A program made the translations under genes and the position numbers. Below the pieces are notes generated by a model. The model did not search any database and had not been told where the DNA came from. It worked only from the letters and a program-made list of their open reading frames with translations. 64,000 bases of DNA from Thioclava arctica (lineage in GTDB: Bacteria > Pseudomonadota > Alphaproteobacteria > Rhodobacterales > Rhodobacteraceae): positions 186,001 to 250,000 of the forward strand of contig NZ_JBFRYC010000003.1 of the NCBI RefSeq assembly GCF_040892615.1, read 5' to 3'. Of this stretch, positions 1-8,777 are shown piece after piece (positions within the stretch are counted from its first letter, which is position 1; every line of letters begins with the position of its first letter).

Positions 1-2327
1 TCATGTCGAAGATGGGCATTTCGGTGCTGTCCTCGTATCGCGGCGGTCTCAACTTTGAGGCAGTCGGCCTGAGCCGGGCGATGGTCGCGGAGTATTTCCC
101 CGGCATGCACTCGCGCATTTCCGGCATCGGTCTGCACGGCATTCAGCACAAGCTGGAAGAAGTGCATGCGAAGGGCTGGAAAGGCGGGCAGGATGTGCTG
201 CCAATCGGCGGTCTGTATAAAGCGCGTCGCACCGGTGAAACCCATGCTTGGGGCGCGCAGACGATGCATATGCTGCAAACGGCGTGCAACCGGGCCAGCT
301 ATGATCTGTGGAAGCAGTATTCCGCGATGATGCGGGCCAACCCGCCGATCCATATCCGCGACATGCTGGATATCAAATCGCTGGGCAAACCGGTGCCAAT
401 CGAAGAGGTGGAAAGCATCACCTCGATCCGCAAGCGCTTCGTGACGCCGGGGATGTCGCTGGGGGCGCTCTCGCCCGAGGCGCATAAACTTCTCAACGTG
501 GCGATGAACCGGATCGGTGCGAAATCTGACTCCGGTGAAGGTGGCGAAGATCCGGCACATTTCGTGCCCGAACCCAATGGCGACAACCCCAGCGCCAAGA
601 TCAAGCAGGTGGCCTCGGGGCGCTTCGGTGTGACCGCCGAATACCTCAACCATTGCGAAGAGCTGGAAATCAAGGTCGCGCAAGGTGCGAAACCCGGCGA
701 GGGTGGTCAGCTTCCGGGCATGAAGGTCACCGACCTGATCGCGCGGCTGCGGCACTCGACCAAGGGCGTGACGCTGATCTCGCCGCCGCCGCACCACGAT
801 ATCTACTCGATCGAAGACCTCGCGCAGCTGATCTACGATCTCAAGCAGATCAACCCGCGCTGTAAGGTGACGGTCAAGCTGGTGGCCTCGTCGGGCGTTG
901 GCACGATTGCCGCTGGTGTGGCCAAGGCCAAAGCCGACGTGATCCTGATTTCGGGTCATAACGGCGGCACGGGGGCCTCGCCCGCGACCTCGATCAAATA
1001 TGCCGGTCTGCCGTGGGAAATGGGCCTGACCGAGGCGCATCAGGTTCTCGCGATGAACAACCTGCGCGAACGCGTCACCCTGCGCACCGATGGCGGTTTG
1101 CGCACGGGGCGGGATATCGTGATGGCGGCGATGATGGGGGCCGAGGAATACGGCATCGGCACTGCTGCGCTGATCGCGATGGGCTGCATCATGGTGCGCC
1201 AGTGCCAGTCCAACACCTGCCCGGTGGGCGTGTGTACGCAAGACCCGGAACTGCGCGCCAAGTTCACCGGCACGGCGGACAAGGTCGTGAACCTCATCAC
1301 CTTCTATGCGCAGGAAGTGCGCGAGTTGCTGGCCTCGATTGGCGCGCGCAGCTTGGACGAGGTGATCGGGCGCGCAGATCTGCTGACGCAGGTCAGCCGT
1401 GGCTCGGCGCATCTGGATGACCTTGACCTTAACCCACTGCTGATCACCGTCGATGGCTGGGACAAGATCGTTTACGACCGTTCCAAGCCGCGCAACTGGG
1501 TGCCCGATACGCTGGATGCCGAGATTATCCGCGACGGAGCGCGCTTCTTCGAAGAAGGCGAGAAGATGCAGCTGAGCTATGCGGTGCGCAATACGCTGCG
1601 CACCATCGGCACGCGGGCTTCAAGCCATATCGTCAAGAATTTCGGGATGCGCAACGCGTTGCAGCCCGACCATCTGACGGTGAAGCTGACCGGATCGTGC
1701 GGTCAGTCGCTGGGCGCGTTTGCGGCGCCAGGTCTCAAGATCGAGGTCTCGGGTGATGCCAATGACTATGTCGGAAAGGGTCTGTCGGGGGGCACCATCA
1801 TCGTGCGCCCGCCAATGATTAGCCCGCTGGTGGCCTCGGAAAACACCATCATCGGTAATACGGTGCTCTATGGTGCGACCGACGGGTATCTGTTTGCCGC
1901 AGGGCGCGCGGGCGAACGCTTTGGCGTGCGCAACTCGGGCGCCAAGGTGGTGATCGAGGGTTGCGGATCGAACGGCTGTGAATACATGACCGGCGGTGTC
2001 GCGGTAATCCTTGGCTCTATCGGGCCGAATTTCGGCGCGGGGATGACTGGCGGCATGGCCTATCTCTATGATCCCGATGGTGTGGCCGAGGATCTGATGA
2101 ACCTCGAAAGCCTTGCGACCTGTGGCTTGGGTCATCCCCATTGGGAGGCCCAACTCAAAGGACTGATCGAGCGGCACGCGGCCGAGACGGGTTCGCGCAA
2201 GGCGTCCGATATCTTGCAGCATTGGCAGAGCGAGCGGGCCAACTTCTTGCAGGTTTGCCCGAAAGAGATGCTCGTCAACCTGTCTCATCCGCTTTCGGAT
2301 GAGCCTCAGGCGATGCCGGCGGAGTAA
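1..2327 (+). CDS. gltB: Glutamate synthase (NADPH) large subunit, C-terminal part
   Basis: Partial gene entering from the left edge; about 774 residues remain of a protein that is normally about 1500. It makes two glutamates from glutamine and 2-oxoglutarate together with the small subunit GltD, which is not in the window. Visible are the FMN-site segment SGHNGGTGASPATS (around nt 955-1000) and the iron-sulfur cysteine cluster QCQSNTCPVGVC (around nt 1200-1235). The C-terminal GXGXG beta-helix domain has repeated Gly-rich motifs (around nt 1690-2090). The N-terminal amidotransferase domain lies outside the window. A terminator follows the stop. Confidence 0.97.
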   Translation, partial: MSKMGISVLSSYRGGLNFEAVGLSRAMVAEYFPGMHSRISGIGLHGIQHKLEEVHAKGWKGGQDVLPIGGLYKARRTGETHAWGAQTMHMLQTACNRASYDLWKQYSAMMRANPPIHIRDMLDIKSLGKPVPIEEVESITSIRKRFVTPGMSLGALSPEAHKLLNVAMNRIGAKSDSGEGGEDPAHFVPEPNGDNPSAKIKQVASGRFGVTAEYLNHCEELEIKVAQGAKPGEGGQLPGMKVTDLIARLRHSTKGVTLISPPPHHDIYSIEDLAQLIYDLKQINPRCKVTVKLVASSGVGTIAAGVAKAKADVILISGHNGGTGASPATSIKYAGLPWEMGLTEAHQVLAMNNLRERVTLRTDGGLRTGRDIVMAAMMGAEEYGIGTAALIAMGCIMVRQCQSNTCPVGVCTQDPELRAKFTGTADKVVNLITFYAQEVRELLASIGARSLDEVIGRADLLTQVSRGSAHLDDLDLNPLLITVDGWDKIVYDRSKPRNWVPDTLDAEIIRDGARFFEEGEKMQLSYAVRNTLRTIGTRASSHIVKNFGMRNALQPDHLTVKLTGSCGQSLGAFAAPGLKIEVSGDANDYVGKGLSGGTIIVRPPMISPLVASENTIIGNTVLYGATDGYLFAAGRAGERFGVRNSGAKVVIEGCGSNGCEYMTGGVAVILGSIGPNFGAGMTGGMAYLYDPDGVAEDLMNLESLATCGLGHPHWEAQLKGLIERHAAETGSRKASDILQHWQSERANFLQVCPKEMLVNLSHPLSDEPQAMPAE

Positions 2328-2355
2328 GGGAACCCTTCAGCCAACAAGACGTTTT

Positions 2356-2388
2356 AAAGGGGCGGGGCCATCGGTCTCGCCCTTTTTT
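2356..2388 (+). terminator. Rho-independent terminator after gltB
   Basis: A GC-rich hairpin (GGGCG pairing with CGCCC, plus an inner GGCC/GGTC pairing) runs into a run of six T, just downstream of the gltB stop and before the ribosome-binding site of the next gene. Confidence 0.7.
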
Positions 2389-2412
2389 CGTGTTTGCCTT
2401 GGAGGGGCCGCG

Positions 2413-2997
2413 ATGTCCGAATTGCTTGTGATTTCCTGTGCCGACGAAGACGCCGCGCTGGATCTGCGCGACACGCTACAAGACTTGCGTAAGCAGGGAT
2501 TATTTCGCGCCGAGGATATTGTGGTGGTCACGCGCGAGACCAATGGCGCTGTTTACCTGCTGCAACTGACGAACACCACCGCGATGGGTGCGATTGGTGG
2601 GGCAGTTTGGGGCGGCGTTCTTGGCTTGGTCTTCTTGTCCCCGGTGATCGGGGCCGCGATTGGGGCTGGCACTGGCGCAATTGCCGGGCATGCCACCGAT
2701 CTTGGTCTGAATGATTCCTTCTTGCGTGATGCGGGCAAACATTTGCCAAAAGACGGCGCTGCGGTCTTTTTATTAATTCCAAAGGCCGGGGCCGCGCCGC
2801 TGATGGCCCAGCTCAAGACCTTGGGTCATACCGATGCGCAGGTGCTGCGGTCTGATTTGCATCCCGATTTCCGCGACCGGCTTGAGACTGCGCTGATCAC
2901 TGGCGGGGCCGCAACCTTTGACGGCGAAGAGGTCACCGAAGGGGCATCCGGGGCAGCGAAACATGTCGTTGGCGGCTCGCTCCTTTCAGGAAGCTAA
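2413..2997 (+). CDS. DUF1269 family membrane protein
   Basis: A 194-residue protein of the DUF1269 family, whose function is not established. The N-terminus (MSELLVISCADEDAALDLR) and the alternating Gly/Ala membrane segment around residues 56-92 (GAIGGAVWGG, GAAIGAGTGAIAG) form a glycine-zipper-like hairpin. This is typical of small proteins that insert in or associate with the inner membrane. The ATG at 2413 was chosen because GGAGGGG lies about 8 nt upstream; the reading frame is open further upstream but has no such signal. It is separated from gltB by a terminator and so is probably its own transcript. Confidence 0.8.
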   Translation: MSELLVISCADEDAALDLRDTLQDLRKQGLFRAEDIVVVTRETNGAVYLLQLTNTTAMGAIGGAVWGGVLGLVFLSPVIGAAIGAGTGAIAGHATDLGLNDSFLRDAGKHLPKDGAAVFLLIPKAGAAPLMAQLKTLGHTDAQVLRSDLHPDFRDRLETALITGGAATFDGEEVTEGASGAAKHVVGGSLLSGS

Positions 2998-3105
2998 GAG
3001 GAATAGTTAACGACCAATCGGGAATATGATCACGTCGCCTCATTTATGCCGCAATTTACAGCTTTTTTGGAAACAATAAGAGCAGACTAAAAACAGGCGC
3101 CCAAC

Positions 3106-4017
3106 GTGGCTACATATTACGACCAGTTTTATCATATGGACCCGGGAAACCCCCCGGCCGCGGGGACAGCCTTGTCGCCCGAGACGTTGTCGTTGACCGA
3201 TGGGAATAACGACAATTATATTTCGACGACTTGGCGTGACCGGGTTGATGGGCAGCGCGTGGATGATGTCTGGCGCGGTGATACGATCACATTGGCCGAT
3301 GCGAACGGCAACGAGTTCACGATCACTGGCGACACGTTTTACCTGCGCAACGGCGATCGTGTGTTTACGCCGAGCGATGGTTCGATCCTTCATAACGCGA
3401 CCTTTGTCAGCTCGACCTATGTCACCACCTCAACACAGCTTCCGGTCGGAGACCTTGGGCCAGAGTGTTTTGTCGCTGGCAGCCTGATCGACACACCGAA
3501 TGGCGCGGTTCCAGTCGAATGGCTGCGCGCAGGCGACGAGGTCTTGACCCGCGATGACGGCGCGCAACCGATCCTATGGGCCGGTGGGCGGCACGTTGTG
3601 GGCCTCGGGAACTACGCCCCGGTGCGGTTTGAAACCGGCGCGATCGGCAATCTGCGTCCACTTCTTGTGTCCCAACAGCACCGCATGCTGATCGAGGGAT
3701 GGCGCGCCGAGCTTGCCTGCGGCAACCCCGAAGTTCTGGTGGCCGCCAAGCATCTGGTCAATGGCCATAGCATTCGCATCGTGCCCACACAGCGTCTGTA
3801 CTATGTGCATTTGCTGCTGGACGCCCATCACGTTCTCAACGCCGAGGGCGCGCCCTGCGAAAGCCTTTTCCCCGGCCAGATGATTCTGGATGAAGATCGC
3901 ACCATTCACGATGAAATCCGCAAGGCTTGGGCCAAGCGCCATCCTGAGCCAATCGAAGCTATGGTAACCGCGCGACAAGTCGCGCGTGGTGCAGAGGTTT
4001 CGCTTTTGGCGGCTTGA
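3106..4017 (+). CDS. Stand-alone Hint-domain protein
   Basis: A 303-residue protein with a C-terminal Hint (Hedgehog/intein) module of the Hint_2 type common in Rhodobacterales. The splice-like cysteine is in ECFVAGSLIDT (Cys121), the block-B histidine is probably in SQQHRML (His192), and a late His pair (241-242) precedes VLNAEG. Residues 1-115 are acidic and Thr/Asp-rich, with no RTX repeats and no classical signal peptide. Related proteins are usually RTX or secreted proteins, where Hint may self-process; here the passenger is only about 120 residues. The start is a GTG at 3106 with no clear Shine-Dalgarno, so the N-terminus is uncertain. Function unknown. Confidence 0.8.
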   Translation: MATYYDQFYHMDPGNPPAAGTALSPETLSLTDGNNDNYISTTWRDRVDGQRVDDVWRGDTITLADANGNEFTITGDTFYLRNGDRVFTPSDGSILHNATFVSSTYVTTSTQLPVGDLGPECFVAGSLIDTPNGAVPVEWLRAGDEVLTRDDGAQPILWAGGRHVVGLGNYAPVRFETGAIGNLRPLLVSQQHRMLIEGWRAELACGNPEVLVAAKHLVNGHSIRIVPTQRLYYVHLLLDAHHVLNAEGAPCESLFPGQMILDEDRTIHDEIRKAWAKRHPEPIEAMVTARQVARGAEVSLLAA

Positions 4018-4048
4018 CCACCCCCGTGCGGGCGTGACTTATACCTGC

Positions 4049-4792
4049 ATGGCGAGAACAAAAAAATCGAGAAAAAAGACCCGCCGGGGCAGCGCAACTC
4101 CGGGTCTTATCGCAGGCATGACGGCTCCGTTTCGGCTCATCCTTAAGTGGTTGGGCCGAGCCGCATTGGTGGTGATTGCAATCTATCTGGCCCTGATCGT
4201 GGTCTTTGCCTTTATCAATCCGCCCACCGATTACTACATGTGGTCTGAACGTCACCGCCTTGGCGCGGTCGATCAGCAATGGGTCCCGATAGAGGATATC
4301 GCCCCGGTCATGGCGCGCTCGGTCGTGGCTGCGGAAGATGCGAATTTCTGCAACCATTGGGGTTTTGACATGCATGCGATCCGCGAGGCGCTTGATGATG
4401 GCGCCAATCGCGGCGCGTCTACGATCTCTCAGCAGGTCGTGAAAAACGTCTTTCTTTGGCAGGGCCGCAGTTGGATTCGTAAAGCGATGGAGGCGGCTTT
4501 GACCCCCGCCGTCGAAGCCGTTTGGTCCAAGCGGCGCATTCTTGAGGTCTATCTCAATGTCGCGGAATTCGACGAGGGTGCGTTCGGCGTTGATGCCGCC
4601 GCGTTTCGGTATTTCCGCACCTCGCCAGATAAGCTAAGCGCCCGCCAAGCGGCTCTGATTGCCGCGGTTCTCCCTGATCCCAAGGGGCGCTCGGCAGCGA
4701 AACCGTCGGCTTTCATGCAACGTCGTGCGAGGGCGATTATCGACGGCGCAGCGACGATCAAGAACGATGGTCGCGCCGCCTGTTTTGAGTGA
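4049..4792 (+). CDS. mtgA: Monofunctional biosynthetic peptidoglycan transglycosylase
   Basis: A GT51 enzyme that polymerises lipid II into glycan strands at the periplasmic face of the inner membrane. From the ATG at 4049 it has 247 residues: a Lys/Arg-rich N-terminus, one membrane anchor (about 34-56), then the GT51 hallmarks AAEDANFCNHWGFD (catalytic Glu96) and ASTISQQVVKN (123-133). There is no penicillin-binding domain. The frame is open back into the Hint gene (ATG 3986), but 4049 avoids the overlap and gives the usual family length; ATG 4118 is a shorter alternative. Its TGA abuts the convergent DUF3833 stop with no gap. Confidence 0.93.
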   Translation: MARTKKSRKKTRRGSATPGLIAGMTAPFRLILKWLGRAALVVIAIYLALIVVFAFINPPTDYYMWSERHRLGAVDQQWVPIEDIAPVMARSVVAAEDANFCNHWGFDMHAIREALDDGANRGASTISQQVVKNVFLWQGRSWIRKAMEAALTPAVEAVWSKRRILEVYLNVAEFDEGAFGVDAAAFRYFRTSPDKLSARQAALIAAVLPDPKGRSAAKPSAFMQRRARAIIDGAATIKNDGRAACFE

Positions 4793-5362
4793 TCACTCCG
4801 CAGGCTGGTTCTCAGGAACACGGCGCATCACGGCGAACAATTCCGCGACCTTGATCCCGAATTTGCGCATCTGCGAGCGGTTCAGCAGCGTGCCGTCAGG
4901 CATCTGATAGATCCAGTCGGTTACATCCAGCACATGCCCGCCTGCATCTTCGGGCAGTCGCAGCCTGTAATGCATCTCAAGCGCATTGCCGCGTTGTTCC
5001 ATGCTCGCGATGCCTTCGATGTCATCGGCGGTCGAGCTGATCGTGCCATCCTCGGCGAATTTTATCTTCCAGGCGCGGCTTTGAGTGCGCCCAGAAGCAT
5101 AGTCGAATTCCTCATTGATCACGCCGCCATCATTGGTGAAGCTCCCGACCATCATCGCGCGAAACCGCGAGGTCACCCGACCGGTTGGCCCGTAAATCAT
5201 ACCATGCGCCTCAACCGGCCCGTCAAAGGCCTGGCGAATATCGAAACGCGGTGTGTCACTGGCGTAATCGGAAAGGCGCTGCGCCGGAAAGCTGAGAAAG
5301 ACGTGCCGGATCAGCACCGCTGCCAAAATCAAAACGGCAATCGCCAAGAGTATCTTGATCAT
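4793..5362 (-). CDS. DUF3833 family protein (last gene of the lipid-stress operon)
   Basis: A 189-residue protein with an N-terminal hydrophobic anchor (residues 3-20) and a DUF3833-type body, recognised by the DGPVEAHGMIYGPTGRVTSRF segment followed by Gly/Asp-rich beta strands (DYASGRTQSRAW, VLDVTDWIYQMPDGTLLNRS). The biochemical role is unknown. It starts 3 bp after the CFA-synthase stop and is surely co-transcribed with it. The steady association of DUF3833 with CFA-synthase, DUF1365 and flavin oxidoreductase genes points to a part in modifying membrane fatty acids. Confidence 0.85.
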   Translation of the reverse strand: MIKILLAIAVLILAAVLIRHVFLSFPAQRLSDYASDTPRFDIRQAFDGPVEAHGMIYGPTGRVTSRFRAMMVGSFTNDGGVINEEFDYASGRTQSRAWKIKFAEDGTISSTADDIEGIASMEQRGNALEMHYRLRLPEDAGGHVLDVTDWIYQMPDGTLLNRSQMRKFGIKVAELFAVMRRVPENQPAE

Positions 5363-5365
5363 CGT

Positions 5366-6532
5366 TCACGCCCTCGCATGTACAAGTTGGACCTGAACCA
5401 CATCCGTGTGGTTGACTGCGAATGCTGCCGCGCAGGCCTCGAGATAATAAAGCCAACCGCGCAGGAAATCGGGGCCATAGCCCATCTGCGAGGCCCGCCC
5501 TGCCCGCTCCCGAAGACGCTCGGCCCATTGCCGGCAGGTCTCGGCATAATCCTGACCAAAGCCAAAGCTTTCCTTGACCATCAGCCCCGCCCGGGCCGCT
5601 TGATCGCGGATCACGCTATCGGACAGCAACATCCCACCGGGGAAAGTATATTGGCGGATGAAGTCAGACGTTTTGCGATAGGTCGGAAAGTAGGAATCAG
5701 AGACTGTTATAGCCTGAATCATCGCTGTTCCACCCTCGGATAAGCGTTGTTTGAGGGTTTCGAAATAGGTCGGCCAATAACGCTCCCCCACTGCCTCGAT
5801 CATCTCAATCGACACGATATGATCGAATTTTCCGGGGGTGCGGCGATAGTCTTGCAGTCGAATTTCGGCGCGGCCATCTAGGCGCGCATCGGCATACCCT
5901 TTTTGGCTGGGCGAGATCGTGATCCCCGTGACATTCCGCCCCTGCTCGGCCGCGCGCTCTGCGAAATGGCCCCAACCACAGCCGATTTCCAGCACACGCT
6001 CGCCCTCGCCCAGCGTATCGAGAATGCGGTCGAGCTTGCGATTTTGCGCGCGGTGCAGGTCGCGATCACCCGGCGCAAACAGCGCTGAGGAATAACTCAT
6101 CCCCTCATCAAGCCAGATTTGGTAAAACTCGTTTCCAACATCGTAATGCGCCCGGATATTGCGCGATGACCCGCGCAAGGAATTGGCCCGCATCAACCGG
6201 TCGATGATCTTGAAACGCAGGTTCGACCAGAACCCGGCATAGGCGTAGCTATCCGCTATCGAAAGATTTTTCAGCGCAAGCGTCAACAGGCCCTCGATCG
6301 AAGGCGTGTCCCACATTCCCGCGACATAGGCCTCTCCCAGACCGACATCGCCGCGCGCGGCCATCATCAGAACCGCCTGCCAATCGCGAATGATCATCTC
6401 GGCATGCGGCGCGCCGCGCCCGAAATGACGTGTCTCGCCGTCTGGCAGGCGCAGGCTGAGCGTGCCGTGTTCAATCTTTTCGCAGGTATCCAAGAATTCC
6501 TTGCGGATTCTGTTGGTGACGAAAGGCATCAT
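5366..6532 (-). CDS. cfa: Cyclopropane-fatty-acyl-phospholipid synthase family methyltransferase
   Basis: A SAM-dependent methyltransferase acting on unsaturated acyl chains of membrane phospholipids. It has 388 residues with the family signature HYDVGNEFY (129-137), SAM motif I VLEIGCGWG (180-188), and downstream SIEMIEAVGERYWPTYF and FPGGMLLS motifs. The ATG overlaps the DUF1365 stop (TGATG). In Rhodobacter sphaeroides an equivalent gene set adjoins rpoE and belongs to its regulon; members of such sets have been tied to cyclopropane or methylated furan fatty acids. Which of the two chemistries applies here cannot be read from the sequence. Confidence 0.93.
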   Translation of the reverse strand: MMPFVTNRIRKEFLDTCEKIEHGTLSLRLPDGETRHFGRGAPHAEMIIRDWQAVLMMAARGDVGLGEAYVAGMWDTPSIEGLLTLALKNLSIADSYAYAGFWSNLRFKIIDRLMRANSLRGSSRNIRAHYDVGNEFYQIWLDEGMSYSSALFAPGDRDLHRAQNRKLDRILDTLGEGERVLEIGCGWGHFAERAAEQGRNVTGITISPSQKGYADARLDGRAEIRLQDYRRTPGKFDHIVSIEMIEAVGERYWPTYFETLKQRLSEGGTAMIQAITVSDSYFPTYRKTSDFIRQYTFPGGMLLSDSVIRDQAARAGLMVKESFGFGQDYAETCRQWAERLRERAGRASQMGYGPDFLRGWLYYLEACAAAFAVNHTDVVQVQLVHARA

Positions 6533-7281
6533 CAGGAGATCTCCTCATTCGGGGGGGCCGGATGCGGGCGATAGACCGCCCCTTTGAGTTTCAGGCGCAG
6601 CGCTTGCCAATGGATCAGCGCGATCGTGCGGATCGGGGTCAGCGGGCGGCGCAAGGCAATGCCGATCAAATCGCGAGAGCGCAGCGGTCGGCGCGTGGTG
6701 ACGAGCGTTGCAACCACTCCCTCGCCACCGTTCTCATGCGCGATGCGAATGCGGATCGTGTCATCGGTGATGTTGAACCGAAACTGATAGTTACCCGCGA
6801 TGTCCTGAAACGGCGAGACATGAAAAACCTTGCGGCTATGCAGCACAGTTGTCGCCGTAATAGGGTCGAAATTTGGCGTTGCGCAGAGGTAAGAGTGACG
6901 GTCGCCAAAAGTGTTGTTCACCTCGGCTATTACTGCGCGCAACTGGTTTTGCGCGTCGAAGGACAGCCAGAAATTCACCGGGTTAAACACAGCACCAAAG
7001 ATGCGCGGCTGGGTTAACAGGCGTATGGCATATGGATCGGGCGCACCAGCCTCGGCCAGCTTACGACGCGCCCATTTTGCCCCCTCGCCCTGCCCGCGCA
7101 CGCCTCCGTAGTCACGATCGCGCAGCACCGCCAGATTGTGACCTTTGCGCGAAAACAAGCGCGGCCAAGGGCCGTCGGAATCTGGGTCAATCAACACATA
7201 GTCGACATGGTAGCGGAAGCTGTGAGCAATCGCGCCGCGCCGTGCGTGGCCAGTGTAACCAGGGCAAAACTCGGCGTTCAT
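6532..7281 (-). CDS. DUF1365 domain-containing protein
   Basis: A 249-residue soluble DUF1365 protein. Its recognisable features are the opening GYTGHARRGAIAHSFRYHVDYVLID, NPVNFWLSFD in the middle and HVSPFQDIAGNYQFRF towards the C-terminal half. The activity is unknown; the family is nearly always encoded between a flavin amine-oxidase-like protein and a CFA synthase, as here. It overlaps the upstream oxidoreductase by 4 nt (ATGA) and the downstream cfa by 1 nt, so the three are translationally coupled. In R. sphaeroides the equivalent operon lies next to rpoE-chrR and is reported to affect the singlet-oxygen response. Confidence 0.9.
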   Translation of the reverse strand: MNAEFCPGYTGHARRGAIAHSFRYHVDYVLIDPDSDGPWPRLFSRKGHNLAVLRDRDYGGVRGQGEGAKWARRKLAEAGAPDPYAIRLLTQPRIFGAVFNPVNFWLSFDAQNQLRAVIAEVNNTFGDRHSYLCATPNFDPITATTVLHSRKVFHVSPFQDIAGNYQFRFNITDDTIRIRIAHENGGEGVVATLVTTRRPLRSRDLIGIALRRPLTPIRTIALIHWQALRLKLKGAVYRPHPAPPNEEIS

Positions 7282-8588
7282 GCGGGCACCGCCTCAAGCG
7301 CGGGTTGGGTCAACGCGCCGCAGCTGATGCCACGCGCCACCCGCACCGCCGAAGCAAAGCCGTCTTCATGAAAACCATGACGCAGCCATGCACCTGCATA
7401 CCACGTTCTGTTCAAACCCTGAATTTCCTGTATCTCGCCTTGAGCCCGCAAGGCTGCGCGGTCAAAGACCGGGTGCCAGAATACCTCGTGATCATAGATC
7501 GTTTCTTGCGCGATCTCGGCCTCGGGGTTGAGCGTGACGAAAAGCGGGTCGTCTTGGGGAATGTTTTGCAGCTTGTTCATCCAATAGGTAACGCCCAAGC
7601 GCGTCTCGGTTTGATTTTGCGAGGCTTGATAAGTCCAACTTGACCAACAAGCCCGCCGCCTCGGCATCTGCCGAATGTCGCGATGCAGAAAAACGTCATT
7701 TGGCTGATAGCGAATTGCGCTAAGCGCCGCTTTCTCCTGCGCCGTCGGTTGCGCCAAGATACGCAAGGCCTGATCGGAATGCGTCGCGATGATCACCTGA
7801 TCAAATGTCTCTGGAAGGCAGTTTTGCGCCGTAATAGTGACGTTATTTGCACGACGCTGCACAGAGGTGACGGGCGTTCCAGGCCGGAACGCCACACCCC
7901 TCAGGCGCAAAGCAGCCTCCAGTCGACGGACATATTCGATCGAGCCGCCAGAAACGGTCCACCATTGGTGTTGCCCTGTGGCCGACAACAGCGCGTGGTT
8001 TTCAAAGAAACGCATCAGGCTGCGGGCGGGAAACGCGCCGATCTCGACGGCGGGCGTGGACCAGATCGCTCCGCAAATCGGCAGCAGATAATAGCGGCGA
8101 AACCAGTCGCCCATTTGCAGCCCATCCATCAGCGCATCGATTGTCATGTCATCGGTCTGCGCCATCTCAACGGCGCGGGCGTTGAACTTAGCAATATCGG
8201 CGACCATCCGATAAAATCCGGGCCGCGCAAGATTGCGCTTTTGCGCCACCAGACCGCGCAAATCGCGCAGCGCGTATTCGATTCGGCCCTGATCGATGCT
8301 GACACCAAAGCTCATGTCGGAGCGTTCCACCGGCACATCAAGCTCTGCGAACATCCGCGTCAGATGGGGATAATTGGCGTAGTTGAACACGATAAATCCT
8401 GTATCGACGGGCTGATCGCCCCGCCGACCCGCATAGATCGTGCGCGAGTGGCCACCCAATCGGGCTTCGGCTTCGTAAATCGTTACTTGGTTATGCGGTG
8501 CAAGCTGCCATGCAGCCGCCAACCCGGAAATGCCCGATCCGATGATGGCGATGCGCTGTGCGCTCGGATGCGGTGCGTCGAAGGACAT
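7278..8588 (-). CDS. FAD-dependent amine-oxidase-like oxidoreductase
   Basis: A flavoprotein of 436 residues with an N-terminal Rossmann motif IIGSGISGLAAAW (about 14-26), followed by YEAEARLGGHSRT and a C-terminal FAD-contact region (GLNRTWYAGAWLRHGFHEDG). It belongs to the flavin amine oxidase/desaturase-like group found with CFA synthases, so oxidation or desaturation of membrane acyl chains is a reasonable inference. The ATG at 8588 was chosen because GGGAG lies 8 nt upstream; an in-frame GTG at 8606 would fall at the predicted transcription start. First gene of the operon, divergent from rpoE. Confidence 0.9.
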   Translation of the reverse strand: MSFDAPHPSAQRIAIIGSGISGLAAAWQLAPHNQVTIYEAEARLGGHSRTIYAGRRGDQPVDTGFIVFNYANYPHLTRMFAELDVPVERSDMSFGVSIDQGRIEYALRDLRGLVAQKRNLARPGFYRMVADIAKFNARAVEMAQTDDMTIDALMDGLQMGDWFRRYYLLPICGAIWSTPAVEIGAFPARSLMRFFENHALLSATGQHQWWTVSGGSIEYVRRLEAALRLRGVAFRPGTPVTSVQRRANNVTITAQNCLPETFDQVIIATHSDQALRILAQPTAQEKAALSAIRYQPNDVFLHRDIRQMPRRRACWSSWTYQASQNQTETRLGVTYWMNKLQNIPQDDPLFVTLNPEAEIAQETIYDHEVFWHPVFDRAALRAQGEIQEIQGLNRTWYAGAWLRHGFHEDGFASAVRVARGISCGALTQPALEAVPA

Positions 8589-8613
8589 ATCAAAACTCCC
8601 AATCACTTGAAGC

Positions 8614-8642
8614 GATAACGCCCGGTACTAGGCTTTGGATCA
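8614..8642 (-). promoter_or_regulatory. Predicted sigma-E promoter of the lipid-modification operon
   Basis: On the minus strand TGATCC (8642-8637) is followed after 18 nt by TTATC (8618-8614). TGATCC is the -35 element used by R. sphaeroides sigma-E. The -10 element is less certain. The predicted start lies about 20 nt before the oxidoreductase ATG. Confidence 0.6.
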
Positions 8643-8662
8643 GAAGTTTTTTCGCCAAAGGG

Positions 8663-8692
8663 TGATCCGGGTGATAAAACGATCCGTAGTCT
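8663..8692 (+). promoter_or_regulatory. Predicted sigma-E autoregulatory promoter of rpoE-chrR
   Basis: TGATCC (8663-8668) is followed after 18 nt by TAGTCT (8687-8692). The -35 hexamer matches the known sigma-E consensus exactly and the spacing equals that of the divergent site at 8642-8614. Transcription would start near 8699, which rules out ATG 8697 as the rpoE start. Confidence 0.65.
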
Positions 8693-8777
8693 TGTCATGT
8701 TTAACACGATGACCATAGGCTCCGATCTGAAATCGCCGCTGCCGCAAGGCATGTGGCCGGGGCATTCTGGGAAGAAT

